From contig JAHEBU010000005.1 of the NCBI GenBank assembly GCA_024642115.1, forward strand, positions 183,566 through 247,565: DNA of 64,000 bases. The letters are read 5' to 3'. A program made the position numbers and the translations under genes. Numbering within the stretch: the first letter of the stretch is position 1; each line of letters opens with the position of its first letter. Below, in pieces: positions 8,800 to 17,645 of the stretch. Source of the DNA: Marivivens sp. GTDB taxonomy: Bacteria > Pseudomonadota > Alphaproteobacteria > Rhodobacterales > Rhodobacteraceae. The notes beneath the pieces are model-generated. The model was not told the origin of the DNA, made no database searches, and was given only the letters and a program-made list of their open reading frames with translations.

Positions 8800-9835
8800 T
8801 CCCGGCGATCCGGTCGGCGAGGGTTTCCAAAGCTGCCGGGTCCAACGTTTCAGTGGGCAAGGTAGCGATCAGGTCGCGGGTGTCGAGTTTGCGCGACTTG
8901 GCATAGGCCGCATCGTAGTGCTGGTCGATGAGAGCAGTCGCCAGCCCGACGTGATCCCCTTTGGACAAAAGGGCCAGCAAGCCATCGACCAGATCATGCC
9001 CGCGCAGGAACCGCAGTGGGCGCAGCCGTTCGGTCAGGTCATCGGGATTGGCGATCACATCGGCATAGGCGGCGGTAAGGTAGGCGGCGCGGGCGACCAC
9101 GGGGGCCTCGATCACGATGCGGGGGGCCGCGACCATCCGTTCCCAGACGCGGGGCGGAATGTTCAGGCGACCGATCTTTGAGCTTTCCGCCTCGACCACC
9201 ACGGGGCGGGCGGGGTCGAGTTTGGTCAGGGCGACGGCAAGCTGCGTTTCAAACGCTTTTTGTGCGGGCTGGCCGCCGGGCATGGCGCCCAGCAGCGATC
9301 CCCGGTGCCGGGCGATCCCTTCGAGGTCGAGCATTTGAACGCCGCGCTGCGGGAGTAACGGCAGAAGGTCGGTCTTGGCCGTGCCGGTATAGCCGTCGAG
9401 CAGGACGAAACGGTGCGGTAGCGGGTCGTCATAGACGACCTTGTGCACCAGCCGCCGGAAGGATTGGTAACCGCCCTTTATCGTGTCGGTCCGCCAGCCG
9501 ATCTGCGCGAGGATTGACGAGAATGACCCCGACCGCTGCCCGCCACGCCAGCAATAGACGAGAGGTTTCCAAGACCCGTCCTTGTCCTGCATCCGGGTTT
9601 CTATCGCAGCGGCAGCGTTGCGGGCGACCATGACGGCGCCGATCTTGCGGGCGTCAAAGGCGCTGACCTGTTTGTAGATCGTCCCGACCTCGGCCCGTTC
9701 CGCGTTGGACAGGGCGGGCATGTTGACCGCGCCGGGAATGTGATCCTCGGCGTATTCAGCGGGCGAACGCACGTCGATCACGGTGTCGAACCCGTGGTTG
9801 AGAAGGGCAGAGAGGCTGTCAAAGGCGATCGGCAT
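8783..9835 (-). CDS. mnmH: tRNA 2-selenouridine synthase
   Basis: A 350-residue enzyme that replaces sulfur with selenium at wobble 2-thiouridine in certain tRNAs, using selenophosphate. The N-terminal rhodanese domain (about 1-125) has the active Cys95 in VYCWRGGQRS. A P-loop ATPase part follows, with LLDGYTGTAKT at residues 145-155; the sixth P-loop position is Ala rather than Gly. Length fits the family. It is convergent with and overlaps selD, whose product is its substrate, which supports both calls. Confidence 0.93.
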   Translation of the reverse strand: MPIAFDSLSALLNHGFDTVIDVRSPAEYAEDHIPGAVNMPALSNAERAEVGTIYKQVSAFDARKIGAVMVARNAAAAIETRMQDKDGSWKPLVYCWRGGQRSGSFSSILAQIGWRTDTIKGGYQSFRRLVHKVVYDDPLPHRFVLLDGYTGTAKTDLLPLLPQRGVQMLDLEGIARHRGSLLGAMPGGQPAQKAFETQLAVALTKLDPARPVVVEAESSKIGRLNIPPRVWERMVAAPRIVIEAPVVARAAYLTAAYADVIANPDDLTERLRPLRFLRGHDLVDGLLALLSKGDHVGLATALIDQHYDAAYAKSRKLDTRDLIATLPTETLDPAALETLADRIAGIMAER

Positions 9836-9859
9836 GACGCGCGGTCTAGCGCAAGGGAG

Positions 9860-9877
9860 GGTGGGTTGAAACCCACC
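9860..9877. repeat. palindromic intergenic repeat, copy 1
   Basis: Arms GGTGGGTT and AACCCACC separated by GA. It lies between mnmH and the VOC gene, and the TTA directly after it (9878-9880) is the TAA stop of the VOC gene read on the minus strand. Confidence 0.8.
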
Positions 9878-10246
9878 TTACAGGGGTGCGGGTCCCTGCA
9901 TGATCTCGATCCGGTTTCCAAAGGGGTCGGCGACGAAAAAGCGGCGCACCCCTTCGATCTTGTCGTCCCAGTCGACCGGATGGCCGGCAGCAGTCAGGGC
10001 AGACGCGATGCCGTCCAGATCATCGACCGACAGGCAGGGATGCGCCTTGCGCGCCGGGGAAAACGGAGTTTCGACGCCAAGGTGGAGATTGATCGCCCCT
10101 CGCGTGACCCAAAGGCCGCCTCGGCCTGCAATCGCGGCTGGCTTGGGTACCTCGGTCATGCCAATCAGCCCGATCCAGAAGGCCCGGGCCGCCGCCTCCC
10201 CCCCGCTGGGGATGGCGAGTTGGATGTGGTCCAGTGTCCAGGTCAC
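9878..10246 (-). CDS. VOC (glyoxalase/bleomycin-resistance fold) family protein
   Basis: A 122-residue single-domain protein with the beta-alpha-beta-beta-beta pattern of vicinal-oxygen-chelate enzymes: LDHIQLAIPSGGEAAARAFW at the start with a metal-type His, AINLHLGVE in the middle and DPFGNRIEIMQ at the end. The GTG at 10246 is chosen because it overlaps the upstream metallophosphatase stop as GTGA and because the domain begins right there. The substrate cannot be told. Its TAA stop is part of a palindromic repeat. Confidence 0.8.
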   Translation of the reverse strand: MTWTLDHIQLAIPSGGEAAARAFWIGLIGMTEVPKPAAIAGRGGLWVTRGAINLHLGVETPFSPARKAHPCLSVDDLDGIASALTAAGHPVDWDDKIEGVRRFFVADPFGNRIEIMQGPAPL

Positions 10247-10950
10247 GGCAAAAGAGGCACCCGGCCCCGGTCTGTCAAAAGCCAGCAAAGGCGCCCTTCG
10301 AACACCGCAGGCACCAGCGGGCGGCCGTAGCCCGCCCCGCCGTCGAGGTCGATCCGGTTGCCGAAATGCCGGGGTGTGTCGAGCGCGGTATGCCCGTGGA
10401 CGATCAGCGGCCCGTGGTCGCGGTGATCATCCAGAAATCCGTCGCGGATCCAGATCAGGTCATCCTCGGTCTGGTCCGCCATCGGGATGCCGGGGCGGAT
10501 GCCTGCATGGACGAACAGCAGGTCGTCTTCGGTATGCCAAAGCGGAAGGGCGTCCAGAAAATCGACGTGGGACGACGGGACTGTCTGGGTCGCGCGACGC
10601 CGCAGATCGGGGTCGTCGAGGTCCAGACCGTAGGATTGCAGCGTTTCGCCGCCGCCAAGTGCGGGATTGAGCCAGCCCTTGCCCGAGGCGATCCGGGCGT
10701 CGTGCTCTTTCCCCGATCGGACAAAGCGCGAGAACATCCGGTCATGGTTGCCTTTGATCGCAACCCAGTTCCGGCCTGTCGCCACCCCGTCGGCCAGCGT
10801 CTGGATCACCCCACGGCTGTCTGGTCCTCGGTCGGTATAATCGCCCAAGAATACGATCCGGGCGTCTGGTCCGCCATCGGCCTCGATCATGTCGAGCGCG
10901 TGATCAAGCATTGCCTTTTGGCCGTGAATGTCGCCGATGGCATAGATCAT
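10243..10950 (-). CDS. calcineurin-like metallophosphatase (Ser/Thr phosphatase family)
   Basis: A 235-residue enzyme with the phosphoesterase motifs in order: GDIHG (residues 6-10), GDYTDRGPDS, and AIKGNHDRMF, then metal His residues in FVHAGIRPG and IVHGHTALD. This is the PrpA/ApaH-like protein phosphatase pattern with two metal ions. I use the ATG at 10950; a TTG codon lies just before it. It is the first gene of a two-gene unit with the VOC protein (GTGA overlap). Target unknown. Confidence 0.85.
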   Translation of the reverse strand: MIYAIGDIHGQKAMLDHALDMIEADGGPDARIVFLGDYTDRGPDSRGVIQTLADGVATGRNWVAIKGNHDRMFSRFVRSGKEHDARIASGKGWLNPALGGGETLQSYGLDLDDPDLRRRATQTVPSSHVDFLDALPLWHTEDDLLFVHAGIRPGIPMADQTEDDLIWIRDGFLDDHRDHGPLIVHGHTALDTPRHFGNRIDLDGGAGYGRPLVPAVFEGRLCWLLTDRGRVPLLP

Positions 10951-11067
10951 CAATGGGCTCGTCGTCGTGAGTTCATCGCTGACCTAGCACGCACCGGCAG
11001 GGGATGTGAGGGGTCCGGGCGAATATTCTGATCAAGCCTGGTCGTTGCCCGCGAACCGGACCGACTG

Positions 11068-11679
11068 TCAGGCCGTGCGGGGCAGGTTCTGTTCAAGGAA
11101 GGTGTAGGAATGCGTGTTGACGTCCCCGCTCCATCGCCAAAGAGCCACGAACCCCTCTGCCCCGGTGCGAAAGGCATGGGGCATCAGGCTGGGATGGTGG
11201 ATCATGTCACCTGCCGTCCGAACCGAGGTGTCATCCCCTGCTGTCCATAGGGCGGAGCCCGAGATGATGACATACGTCTCGTCCGCGTCGTGGTTATGCA
11301 GGGGGTAATAGCTGTCGGGCCGCTGGTAGAGTAGCCCAAGCCGCAGATTGGGGGCAGGGATCGGTCCTTGGGGACCCATCAGTGTGCAGACGGCCACAAT
11401 CGCGCTGGCGTCGTCCGTCATGCGGTCGGACACCGGGTTCACGCCCCAGGGCGTCAGACTTTGCGCCGCGAGAAGTGCGCGGGCCACCGGATGATCCGAG
11501 GTCGCCAGACAGGCCCGGATCGCAAGGTCCAAGTCGCACGGCGGTTGGTCCTCGACCGCAGTTGGTTGGGGCGTGATCAGCAAGGCTTCCGCGGTTTGAG
11601 AGGTGGCAGCGCGGCCTTCGTCGTTATACACCTTAGCAATCGCACCGAGCAGGTCATCGTAGGCTATGGGATAGGGCAT
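11068..11679 (-). CDS. DMSP lyase family cupin (DddQ/DddK-like)
   Basis: A 203-residue single-cupin protein. Metal and catalytic positions fit DMSP lyases exactly in spacing: His128, His130, Glu134, Tyr136 in YYPLHNHDADETY and His168 in MPHAF, the same offsets as His56/His58/Glu62/Tyr64/His96 of DddK and His125/Glu129/Tyr131/His163 of DddQ. These enzymes cleave dimethylsulfoniopropionate to DMS and acrylate in the cytoplasm. An alpha-helical N-terminal part precedes the cupin as in DddQ. No acrylate genes (acuH, acuI) are adjacent, so activity on DMSP is a family inference. Confidence 0.75.
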   Translation of the reverse strand: MPYPIAYDDLLGAIAKVYNDEGRAATSQTAEALLITPQPTAVEDQPPCDLDLAIRACLATSDHPVARALLAAQSLTPWGVNPVSDRMTDDASAIVAVCTLMGPQGPIPAPNLRLGLLYQRPDSYYPLHNHDADETYVIISGSALWTAGDDTSVRTAGDMIHHPSLMPHAFRTGAEGFVALWRWSGDVNTHSYTFLEQNLPRTA

Positions 11680-11762
11680 GGCAAAATCCAGACAACAGAT
11701 TTTGCAGAATTAGGATGCAACGGGCGCAGTGACTGCGCCCGTTGCGACATGCCCGATGCCGT

Positions 11763-13358
11763 TTATGCCACGTCGAAAGCGAGCGGTTTGACCTGCTGGA
11801 ACATGCCGGTCTTTTCGAGCTTGGCGATGACCGAAGGGGCCACCGGATCGTCGACATAGAGAAGCGCAATCGCCTCGCCCCCCCGCGCCGAGCGGCCGAG
11901 GGTGAAGTTGGCGATGTTCACGCCGTTTTCGCCCATCGTATTGCCCAGCATACCGATGATGCCGGGAATATCCTCGTTCGTGGTGTAAAGCATGTTCGCC
12001 CCGATCTCGGCATCCACGTTGATGCCCTTGATCTGGATGAACCGGGGTTTGCCATCGCTGAACACGGTGCCCGCGACCGAGCGTTCGCGTTTGTCGGTGA
12101 CGACGGTGCATTTGATATAGCCTTCGAATGCGCCCGACTGGTCCTGTTTGGTGGTCGAAATCTGCGTGCCGCGTTCCTTGGCGATTACGGGCGCGCTGAC
12201 CATGTTCACGTCAGGGTTCACCTTTTTCATGATGCCGGCAATGACCGCACAGTCGAGTGCGCGGGAATTGTAGGTGGTGGCGACGCCGTCATACAGGATG
12301 TTGATCGCCTTGATCGGCTCGTCCGTCATCTGACCGATGAAGTTGCCCAGATGCCCGGCCAATTTGATCCACGGCCCCATCACCTTGGCCTCTTCGGCGG
12401 TGATGCTGGGCATGTTGATCGCGTTGGTCACAGCACCCGACAGCAGGTAGTCGGACATCTGTTCGGCCACCTGAAGGGCGACGTTTTCCTGCGCCTCGGT
12501 TGTGGCGGCCCCAAGGTGCGGGGTGACGACGACGTTGGGCAGATTGAAGAGGGGCGAGTTGGTCGCCGGTTCCTCGGCAAACACGTCGAACGCGGCGCCG
12601 GCAACATGGCCGGATTTCAGCGCCTCGGCCAGCGCGGCTTCGTCCACCAGACCGCCGCGGGCGCAGTTGATGATCCGCACGCCGGGCTTGGTCTTGGCGA
12701 TGTTGTCGGCCGACAGGATGTTGCGGGTCTGGTCGGTCAGCGGCACGTGCAGGGTGATGAAATCGGCCCGTTTGAGCAGGTCGTCCAACTCCACCTTTTC
12801 CGCGCCGATCTGGTCGGCCCGTTCGACAGACAGGAAGGGGTCATAGGCGATGACCTTCATCCGCAGACCCAGCGCCCGGTCCACGACGATGGAGCCGATG
12901 TTGCCCGCGCCGATCACGCCCAGCGTCTTGTTCGTCAGTTCCACGCCCATGAAGCGCGACTTTTCCCATTTGCCTGCATGGGTCGAGGCGTTCGCCTCGG
13001 GGATTTGGCGCGCGACGGCCATCATCAGCGAAATGGCGTGTTCGGCGGTGGTGATCGAATTACCAAAGGGGGTGTTCATGACAATGATCCCCTTTTTCGA
13101 GGCGGCGGGGATATCGACGTTGTCCACCCCGATCCCGGCGCGGCCGATGACCTTGAGGTTGGTGGCGGCGGCGATCAGTTTTTCGGTGGCCTTGGTGGCG
13201 GACCGGATGGCAAGGCCGTCATAGTTGCCGATGATGGCAGAAAGCGCCTCTTTGTCCTTGCCCAGTTTGGGCTGGAAATCGACGTCGATCCCGCGGTCGC
13301 GGAAGATCTGGACGGCGGCGTCGGAGAGTTCGTCAGAGATGAGGACTTTGGGGGCCAT
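11763..13358 (-). CDS. serA: D-3-phosphoglycerate dehydrogenase (long form)
   Basis: A 531-residue enzyme that starts serine synthesis by oxidising 3-phosphoglycerate to 3-phosphohydroxypyruvate. It has the catalytic domain, an NAD fold with GVIGAGNIGSIVVD, the CARGGLVDEAAL loop, the catalytic-His block VVTPHLGAATTEAQ, an intervening ASB-type domain, and a C-terminal ACT domain (DIPGIIGMLGNTMGENGVNI), which in this family senses serine. AGGAG precedes the ATG. It lies downstream of serC on the same strand, with two palindromic repeats between them. Confidence 0.97.
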   Translation of the reverse strand: MAPKVLISDELSDAAVQIFRDRGIDVDFQPKLGKDKEALSAIIGNYDGLAIRSATKATEKLIAAATNLKVIGRAGIGVDNVDIPAASKKGIIVMNTPFGNSITTAEHAISLMMAVARQIPEANASTHAGKWEKSRFMGVELTNKTLGVIGAGNIGSIVVDRALGLRMKVIAYDPFLSVERADQIGAEKVELDDLLKRADFITLHVPLTDQTRNILSADNIAKTKPGVRIINCARGGLVDEAALAEALKSGHVAGAAFDVFAEEPATNSPLFNLPNVVVTPHLGAATTEAQENVALQVAEQMSDYLLSGAVTNAINMPSITAEEAKVMGPWIKLAGHLGNFIGQMTDEPIKAINILYDGVATTYNSRALDCAVIAGIMKKVNPDVNMVSAPVIAKERGTQISTTKQDQSGAFEGYIKCTVVTDKRERSVAGTVFSDGKPRFIQIKGINVDAEIGANMLYTTNEDIPGIIGMLGNTMGENGVNIANFTLGRSARGGEAIALLYVDDPVAPSVIAKLEKTGMFQQVKPLAFDVA

Positions 13359-13387
13359 GATGGGCTCCTGTCTGAAGGGTCAGGTTA

Positions 13388-13405
13388 GGTGGATTGAAAT
13401 CCACC
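13388..13405. repeat. palindromic intergenic repeat, copy 2 (variant)
   Basis: Arms GGTGGATT and AATCCACC around GA, with TTACG following as in the other copies. Both arms carry the same G-to-A/C-to-T change, so pairing is kept (a compensatory change). It lies between serC and serA. Confidence 0.75.
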
Positions 13406-13433
13406 TTACGGGAAACGGATTTTGATGGGGTAG

Positions 13434-13451
13434 GGTGGGTTGAAACCCACC
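13434..13451. repeat. palindromic intergenic repeat, copy 3
   Basis: Arms GGTGGGTT and AACCCACC around GA. The TTA that follows (13452-13454) is the TAA stop codon of serC on the minus strand. Confidence 0.8.
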
Positions 13452-14606
13452 TTACGCGGCTTGGGGCAAAGCCTCGATTTCGGCGGTATAGGCCCATTCG
13501 AGCCAAGGCAGCATCGCCTGAATGTCCGAGGTTTCCACCGTGGCACCGCACCAGATGCGCAAGCCCGCGGGCGCGTCGCGATAGGCCCCGATATCCAGCG
13601 CGATCTTTTCGGATTCGAGCCGCTTGGCCACGGCCTTTGCAAAGGCGGCGCCATCGGTGATCCGCGGATCGGTGAATTTCAGACAGACCGATGTGTTGGA
13701 CCGCGTGTCCGGGTCCACAGCCAGATTGTCGATCCAGTCACGGTCCGCACAGAAATCCCAGATGGCCTGCGCGTTGGCATCGGCGCGACCCTTAAGCGCG
13801 GCAAAACCGCCGATCGACTGGCCCCATTTCAGGGCGACCAGATAATCTTCGACACACAGCATCGACGGCGTGTTGATGGTTTCGCCCACAAAGATGCCTT
13901 CGATCAGCTTCCCCTTGGAGGTGAGGCGGAAAATCTTGGGCAGGGGCCAGGCGGGGGTGTAGCTTTCCAGCCGTTCGACGGCGCGGGGCGACAGGATCAG
14001 CATGCCGTGGGCCGCTTCGCCACCCATGACCTTTTGCCAGCTGAAGGTCACCACGTCGAGCTTGGTCCAGTCCATGTCCTGCGCAAAGGCGGCACTGGTC
14101 GCGTCGCAGATGGTCAGCCCCTTGCGATCAGCGGGGATCATGTCGGCGTTGGGCAGCCGCACGCCCGAGGTCGTTCCATTCCAAGTGAACACGACGTCGT
14201 TGTCGTAGTTCAAGGTGTGCATGTCCACGATATGGCCGTAGTCGGCCTTGTGGACGTTGGCGTCGAGCCTCATCTGCTTGACCACGTCAGTCACCCAGCC
14301 TTCGCCGAAACTTTCCCAAGCGACCATCTCGACCGGGCGTTCGCCCAGAAGCGACCACATGGCCATCTCGACAGCACCCGTGTCCGAGGCAGGGACGATG
14401 CCGATGCGATAGTCGGCAGGCACGCCAAGGATGTCGCGGGTGAGGTCGATCGCCTCTTTCAGTTTGTTCTTGCCCACGCCTGCGCGGTGCGACCGGCCCA
14501 AGGGGGCGTCAGCAAGCGCGTTCAGGGTCCATGTGGGGGGTTTGGCACAGGGGCCGGACGAAAAGCGCGCATTCATTGGCCGCGCCACGGGGGTGTTCGT
14601 TACCAT
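13452..14606 (-). CDS. serC: phosphoserine aminotransferase
   Basis: A 384-residue PLP enzyme that converts 3-phosphohydroxypyruvate and glutamate to phosphoserine. It belongs to the alphaproteobacterial SerC subgroup: [12 protein letters not shown] at the start, the loop [28 protein letters not shown] with the cofactor-binding Asp, and [15 protein letters not shown], in which the Lys forms the Schiff base. A GAGAGGA ribosome site precedes the ATG. It is followed by serA and is divergent from serB across about 155 bases. Confidence 0.96.
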   Translation of the reverse strand: MVTNTPVARPMNARFSSGPCAKPPTWTLNALADAPLGRSHRAGVGKNKLKEAIDLTRDILGVPADYRIGIVPASDTGAVEMAMWSLLGERPVEMVAWESFGEGWVTDVVKQMRLDANVHKADYGHIVDMHTLNYDNDVVFTWNGTTSGVRLPNADMIPADRKGLTICDATSAAFAQDMDWTKLDVVTFSWQKVMGGEAAHGMLILSPRAVERLESYTPAWPLPKIFRLTSKGKLIEGIFVGETINTPSMLCVEDYLVALKWGQSIGGFAALKGRADANAQAIWDFCADRDWIDNLAVDPDTRSNTSVCLKFTDPRITDGAAFAKAVAKRLESEKIALDIGAYRDAPAGLRIWCGATVETSDIQAMLPWLEWAYTAEIEALPQAA

Positions 14607-14762
14607 CGCTGGTATCCTCTCAGATATGCGCCCTACGTTGGGGTAGGGTGTCCCGCCGCCGGAAATACGAGCCTGCCTGCCCTTTCACAAGCGCCAAAAT
14701 GGGGCTAGACCGCCGTATCAGTTACAATTTGCGACGCCTCAGACTACGATCGGAAACTTCCC

Positions 14763-15638
14763 ATGTTTGCTGTGACCCTTCTGTGCGCGCCGGACGAACG
14801 CCGACTGTCGCAGGCGCTGGTCGAGTCGTTGCGTAACGCCTGGGGCGGGGGCGAGGCAGTGTGGTTGTCGGTCGAGGAGGCCGCCGAATTCCACGTCCCC
14901 GACGTCCCGTCCAATCAGTGGGACGTCTGGCAGGATTTGCAGGATCAGGGGATCGACCTGATCGTTCAACCCGCCGAAGGCCGCAAGAAGCGGATGCTGT
15001 TGGCCGATATGGACAGCACCATGATCCGGCAGGAATGTATCGACGAACTGGCAGTGGTGGCGGGCGTGGGCGACCGGGTTGCCGCCATCACCCGGCGGGC
15101 GATGAACGGCGAGCTGGATTTCGAAGGGGCGCTGGATGAACGGGTTGGTCTGTTGACAGGTCTGGATGCTGGTGTGATCGACGATGTTCTGGACAGTCGG
15201 ATTTCGCTGATGCCCGGAGGATACGAGTTGGTCCAGACGATGAAAGCGCACGGGGCCTATGCCGCCCTGGTGTCGGGCGGGTTCACCGCGTTCACAGCCA
15301 GAATTGCCGCGACTCTGGGCTTTGACGAAAATCGCGCCAACGCACTGTTGATCGAGAACGGCAAACTGACCGGCAAGGTTGCCCGCCCGATCCTGGGCCG
15401 CGCGGCCAAGGTCGAGGCGTTGGAGCAGATCACCGTTCGACTGGGTCTTGCCGAGGTGGACGTGCTGGCCGTGGGCGACGGGGCCAACGATCTGGGCATG
15501 TTGGGCCGGGCGGGAACCGGCGTTGCCCTGCATGCGAAACCGACCGTTCAGGCCGAATGCAGTGTTCGGGTAAACCACGGCGATCTGACCGCCCTGCTGT
15601 TCCTTCAGGGCTATGCCCGGACCGAGTTCGTCACCTGA
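14763..15638 (+). CDS. serB: phosphoserine phosphatase
   Basis: A 291-residue HAD-family phosphatase for the last step of serine synthesis. The nucleophile motif LLADMDSTMI gives Asp82 and Asp84; motif II is ALVSGGFTAFT and motif III/IV is VLAVGDGANDLGML. The first 75 residues form the small N-terminal domain seen in long SerB proteins. With divergent serC-serA it completes the pathway in one place. Its stop overlaps the start of the following transporter (TGATG). Confidence 0.96.
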   Translation: MFAVTLLCAPDERRLSQALVESLRNAWGGGEAVWLSVEEAAEFHVPDVPSNQWDVWQDLQDQGIDLIVQPAEGRKKRMLLADMDSTMIRQECIDELAVVAGVGDRVAAITRRAMNGELDFEGALDERVGLLTGLDAGVIDDVLDSRISLMPGGYELVQTMKAHGAYAALVSGGFTAFTARIAATLGFDENRANALLIENGKLTGKVARPILGRAAKVEALEQITVRLGLAEVDVLAVGDGANDLGMLGRAGTGVALHAKPTVQAECSVRVNHGDLTALLFLQGYARTEFVT

Positions 15639-16396
15639 TGTTCGAAGTCTCGCTTGAGTTGGTGGCCCTTCTGATGGCGGCGTCCTTTGCCGCTGGGTTC
15701 GTCGATTCCATTGCGGGGGGCGGCGGTCTGATCACGCTGCCCATGCTGATCATCGCGGGGGCGTCACCGGTGACGGCCCTTGCCACGAACAAGATTCAGG
15801 GCGTGTTCGGGGCGGCGATGGCAACGTGGTCCTATGCGCGGGGCGGGCATGTGGAGCTGCGTAAACAGATCGTTCCGGCGCTGATCGCCATGGGGGCTGC
15901 CATCTGCGGCGCCATGCTGGCCAGCCACCTGCCGACCGACATCATCCGGCTGGGCCTGCCTGTATTGCTGATCGGGATTGCGCTGTTCTTTGCGCTCAAG
16001 CCCGGGTTGTCGGACATCGACCGGGTGGCGCGGATCACGCCTGCGACTTTCATGGTCACGCTGGTTCCGCTGATCGGGTTCTATGACGGGCTTGTGGGGC
16101 CGGGGGCCGGGGCGTTCTATATGCTGGGCTTTGTCGGGCTGGCGGGGTTTGGGGTTCTCAAGGCCACGGCACATACCAAGCTGATCAACTTTGCGTCGAA
16201 CCTGGGTGGGATCATCGCCTTTGCCTTCTTTGCCAAGCCGTGGTGGATCATGGGCCTGTGCATGGGCTGCGGACAGATGGCGGGCGCCTATGTCGGATCG
16301 CGGCTGGCGATGCGGGTGGGCGCGCGGGTCATCAAGCCTGTGCTGGTGGTGTCGGCCACGGCGCTGGCGATCAAGCTATTGTGGGATATGTCCTAG
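15638..16396 (+). CDS. TSUP family (TauE/SafE) transporter
   Basis: A 252-residue membrane protein with about eight helices. It carries the family repeat GFVDSIAGGGGLITLPMLIIAG near the N-terminus and the second copy GFYDGLVGPGAGAFYML in the middle. TSUP members export or import sulfonates, sulfite or related anions. The ATG overlaps the serB stop by one base, so it is likely co-translated with serB; why they are linked is not clear. Confidence 0.9.
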   Translation: MFEVSLELVALLMAASFAAGFVDSIAGGGGLITLPMLIIAGASPVTALATNKIQGVFGAAMATWSYARGGHVELRKQIVPALIAMGAAICGAMLASHLPTDIIRLGLPVLLIGIALFFALKPGLSDIDRVARITPATFMVTLVPLIGFYDGLVGPGAGAFYMLGFVGLAGFGVLKATAHTKLINFASNLGGIIAFAFFAKPWWIMGLCMGCGQMAGAYVGSRLAMRVGARVIKPVLVVSATALAIKLLWDMS

Positions 16397-16488
16397 CCAA
16401 TTCGCCAATTCCCTGACACTGACCATCAGACCAGAGGTCCCGGCGCGGTGGCCGGGACAGCGGAGGGACGGATTGGCAAGGCCCGGAT

Positions 16489-17526
16489 CTAGACCGCCAG
16501 CCGTCTCGCCTCTGCAAAGGACAAGAGCCTTCGCGATCGGGCGTCCCATAGGTGCAGGCCCAGACATTTCAGGCTGTCACCGAGGGTCATTCGTTGTGCG
16601 GTGGCAAGGTCCGAGTGATCGCGCAGCACCTCGGGCAAACGGTAGAACGGGATGCGGGAATACAGGTGGTGGACGTGGTGCACCCCGATATTGGCCGTGA
16701 ACCAGCGCAGCACCCCGGGCAGGACATAGTGCGAACTGCCCAGTAGGGCCGCGTCGTGCAGCGCCCAATCCTCGGCCTTGTCCCAATGCGCCTCTTCAAA
16801 CTGGTGCTGGATGTAGAACAGCCAGACCCCGGCCGAGGCGGCAAGGATCGCCGAGGGCAGGAAGATGAACAGCAACGTGCCAAAGCCGCCCCACCAGACG
16901 CAGGCCGACAAGGCCCCCACGATCATCAGGTTGGTCACCATCGCACTGATCCAATACCGCCAACCGTCGGACATCATGCCCAGCGGCAGACGGTTCTGGA
17001 TCATGAACAGATAGGTCGGACCAAGGCCGAACATGACCACGGGATTGCGATAGAATCGATAAGCCAGCCGCCCGCGCCATGACAGGGCGTGATATTCTTC
17101 GACCGTGAGGGTCATCACATCGCCCATCCCGCGCCGGTCCAGATTGCCGTGGGTCGCGTGGTGGAGTGAATGGCTGCGACGCCAGACGTCGTAAGGGGTC
17201 AAGGTCAGAACACCCAATGCCCGTCCGGTCCAGTCCGCGACGTGCCGGTTGCGAAAGAACGATCCATGCCCGCAATCGTGCTGGATCACGAACAGGCGCA
17301 GCAGGAACGGTGCCGCCAGAACGCCCAACGACAGCGAGATCCAGACGCTGAACGACAGCGCCCACCAGGCCAGCGACCAGAGGGCGACAAAGGGCAGCAG
17401 GGTGATCGCCAGTTCGCCTGCGGACCGAGTATCATCGGGATCACGGTAGCGGGCGAGGATCTGAACCCAGTCTTTGGGTGCCATGTTCGACCCGGCGGGG
17501 GCGGGGGGAGTGGAGGTTTCGGCCAT
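16489..17526 (-). CDS. membrane fatty acid desaturase
   Basis: A 345-residue integral membrane di-iron desaturase. All three histidine boxes are present: HDCGHGSFF, HSLHHATHG and GVHHVHHLYS, with hydrophobic pairs of helices between them. The layout fits acyl-lipid (omega-6/omega-3 like) desaturases. I start at the ATG at 17526; an in-frame TTG lies at 17580 and another ATG at 17484, so the first 14 or so residues are uncertain. It stands alone between convergent and divergent neighbours. Confidence 0.88.
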   Translation of the reverse strand: MAETSTPPAPAGSNMAPKDWVQILARYRDPDDTRSAGELAITLLPFVALWSLAWWALSFSVWISLSLGVLAAPFLLRLFVIQHDCGHGSFFRNRHVADWTGRALGVLTLTPYDVWRRSHSLHHATHGNLDRRGMGDVMTLTVEEYHALSWRGRLAYRFYRNPVVMFGLGPTYLFMIQNRLPLGMMSDGWRYWISAMVTNLMIVGALSACVWWGGFGTLLFIFLPSAILAASAGVWLFYIQHQFEEAHWDKAEDWALHDAALLGSSHYVLPGVLRWFTANIGVHHVHHLYSRIPFYRLPEVLRDHSDLATAQRMTLGDSLKCLGLHLWDARSRRLLSFAEARRLAV

Positions 17527-17645
17527 CTGCTCTGCTCTTGGGGGCGGCTGACGGTCTGTTCCGACACGGCCTTTTGCCAATAGGGTTATCCCACCCGGAG
17601 GTCCGGGTCGAATGATAACTACGCGAGCGGCCGTAAATGTTTGGT

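Noticed and set aside
11742..13388. A 548-codon open frame on the plus strand opposite serA
   Set aside because: Antisense shadow of a GC-rich gene; composition is His/Asp/Gly-rich with no domain, whereas serA has all its motifs.
13440..14708. A 422-codon plus-strand frame opposite serC
   Set aside because: Shadow frame; serC on the other strand is unambiguous.
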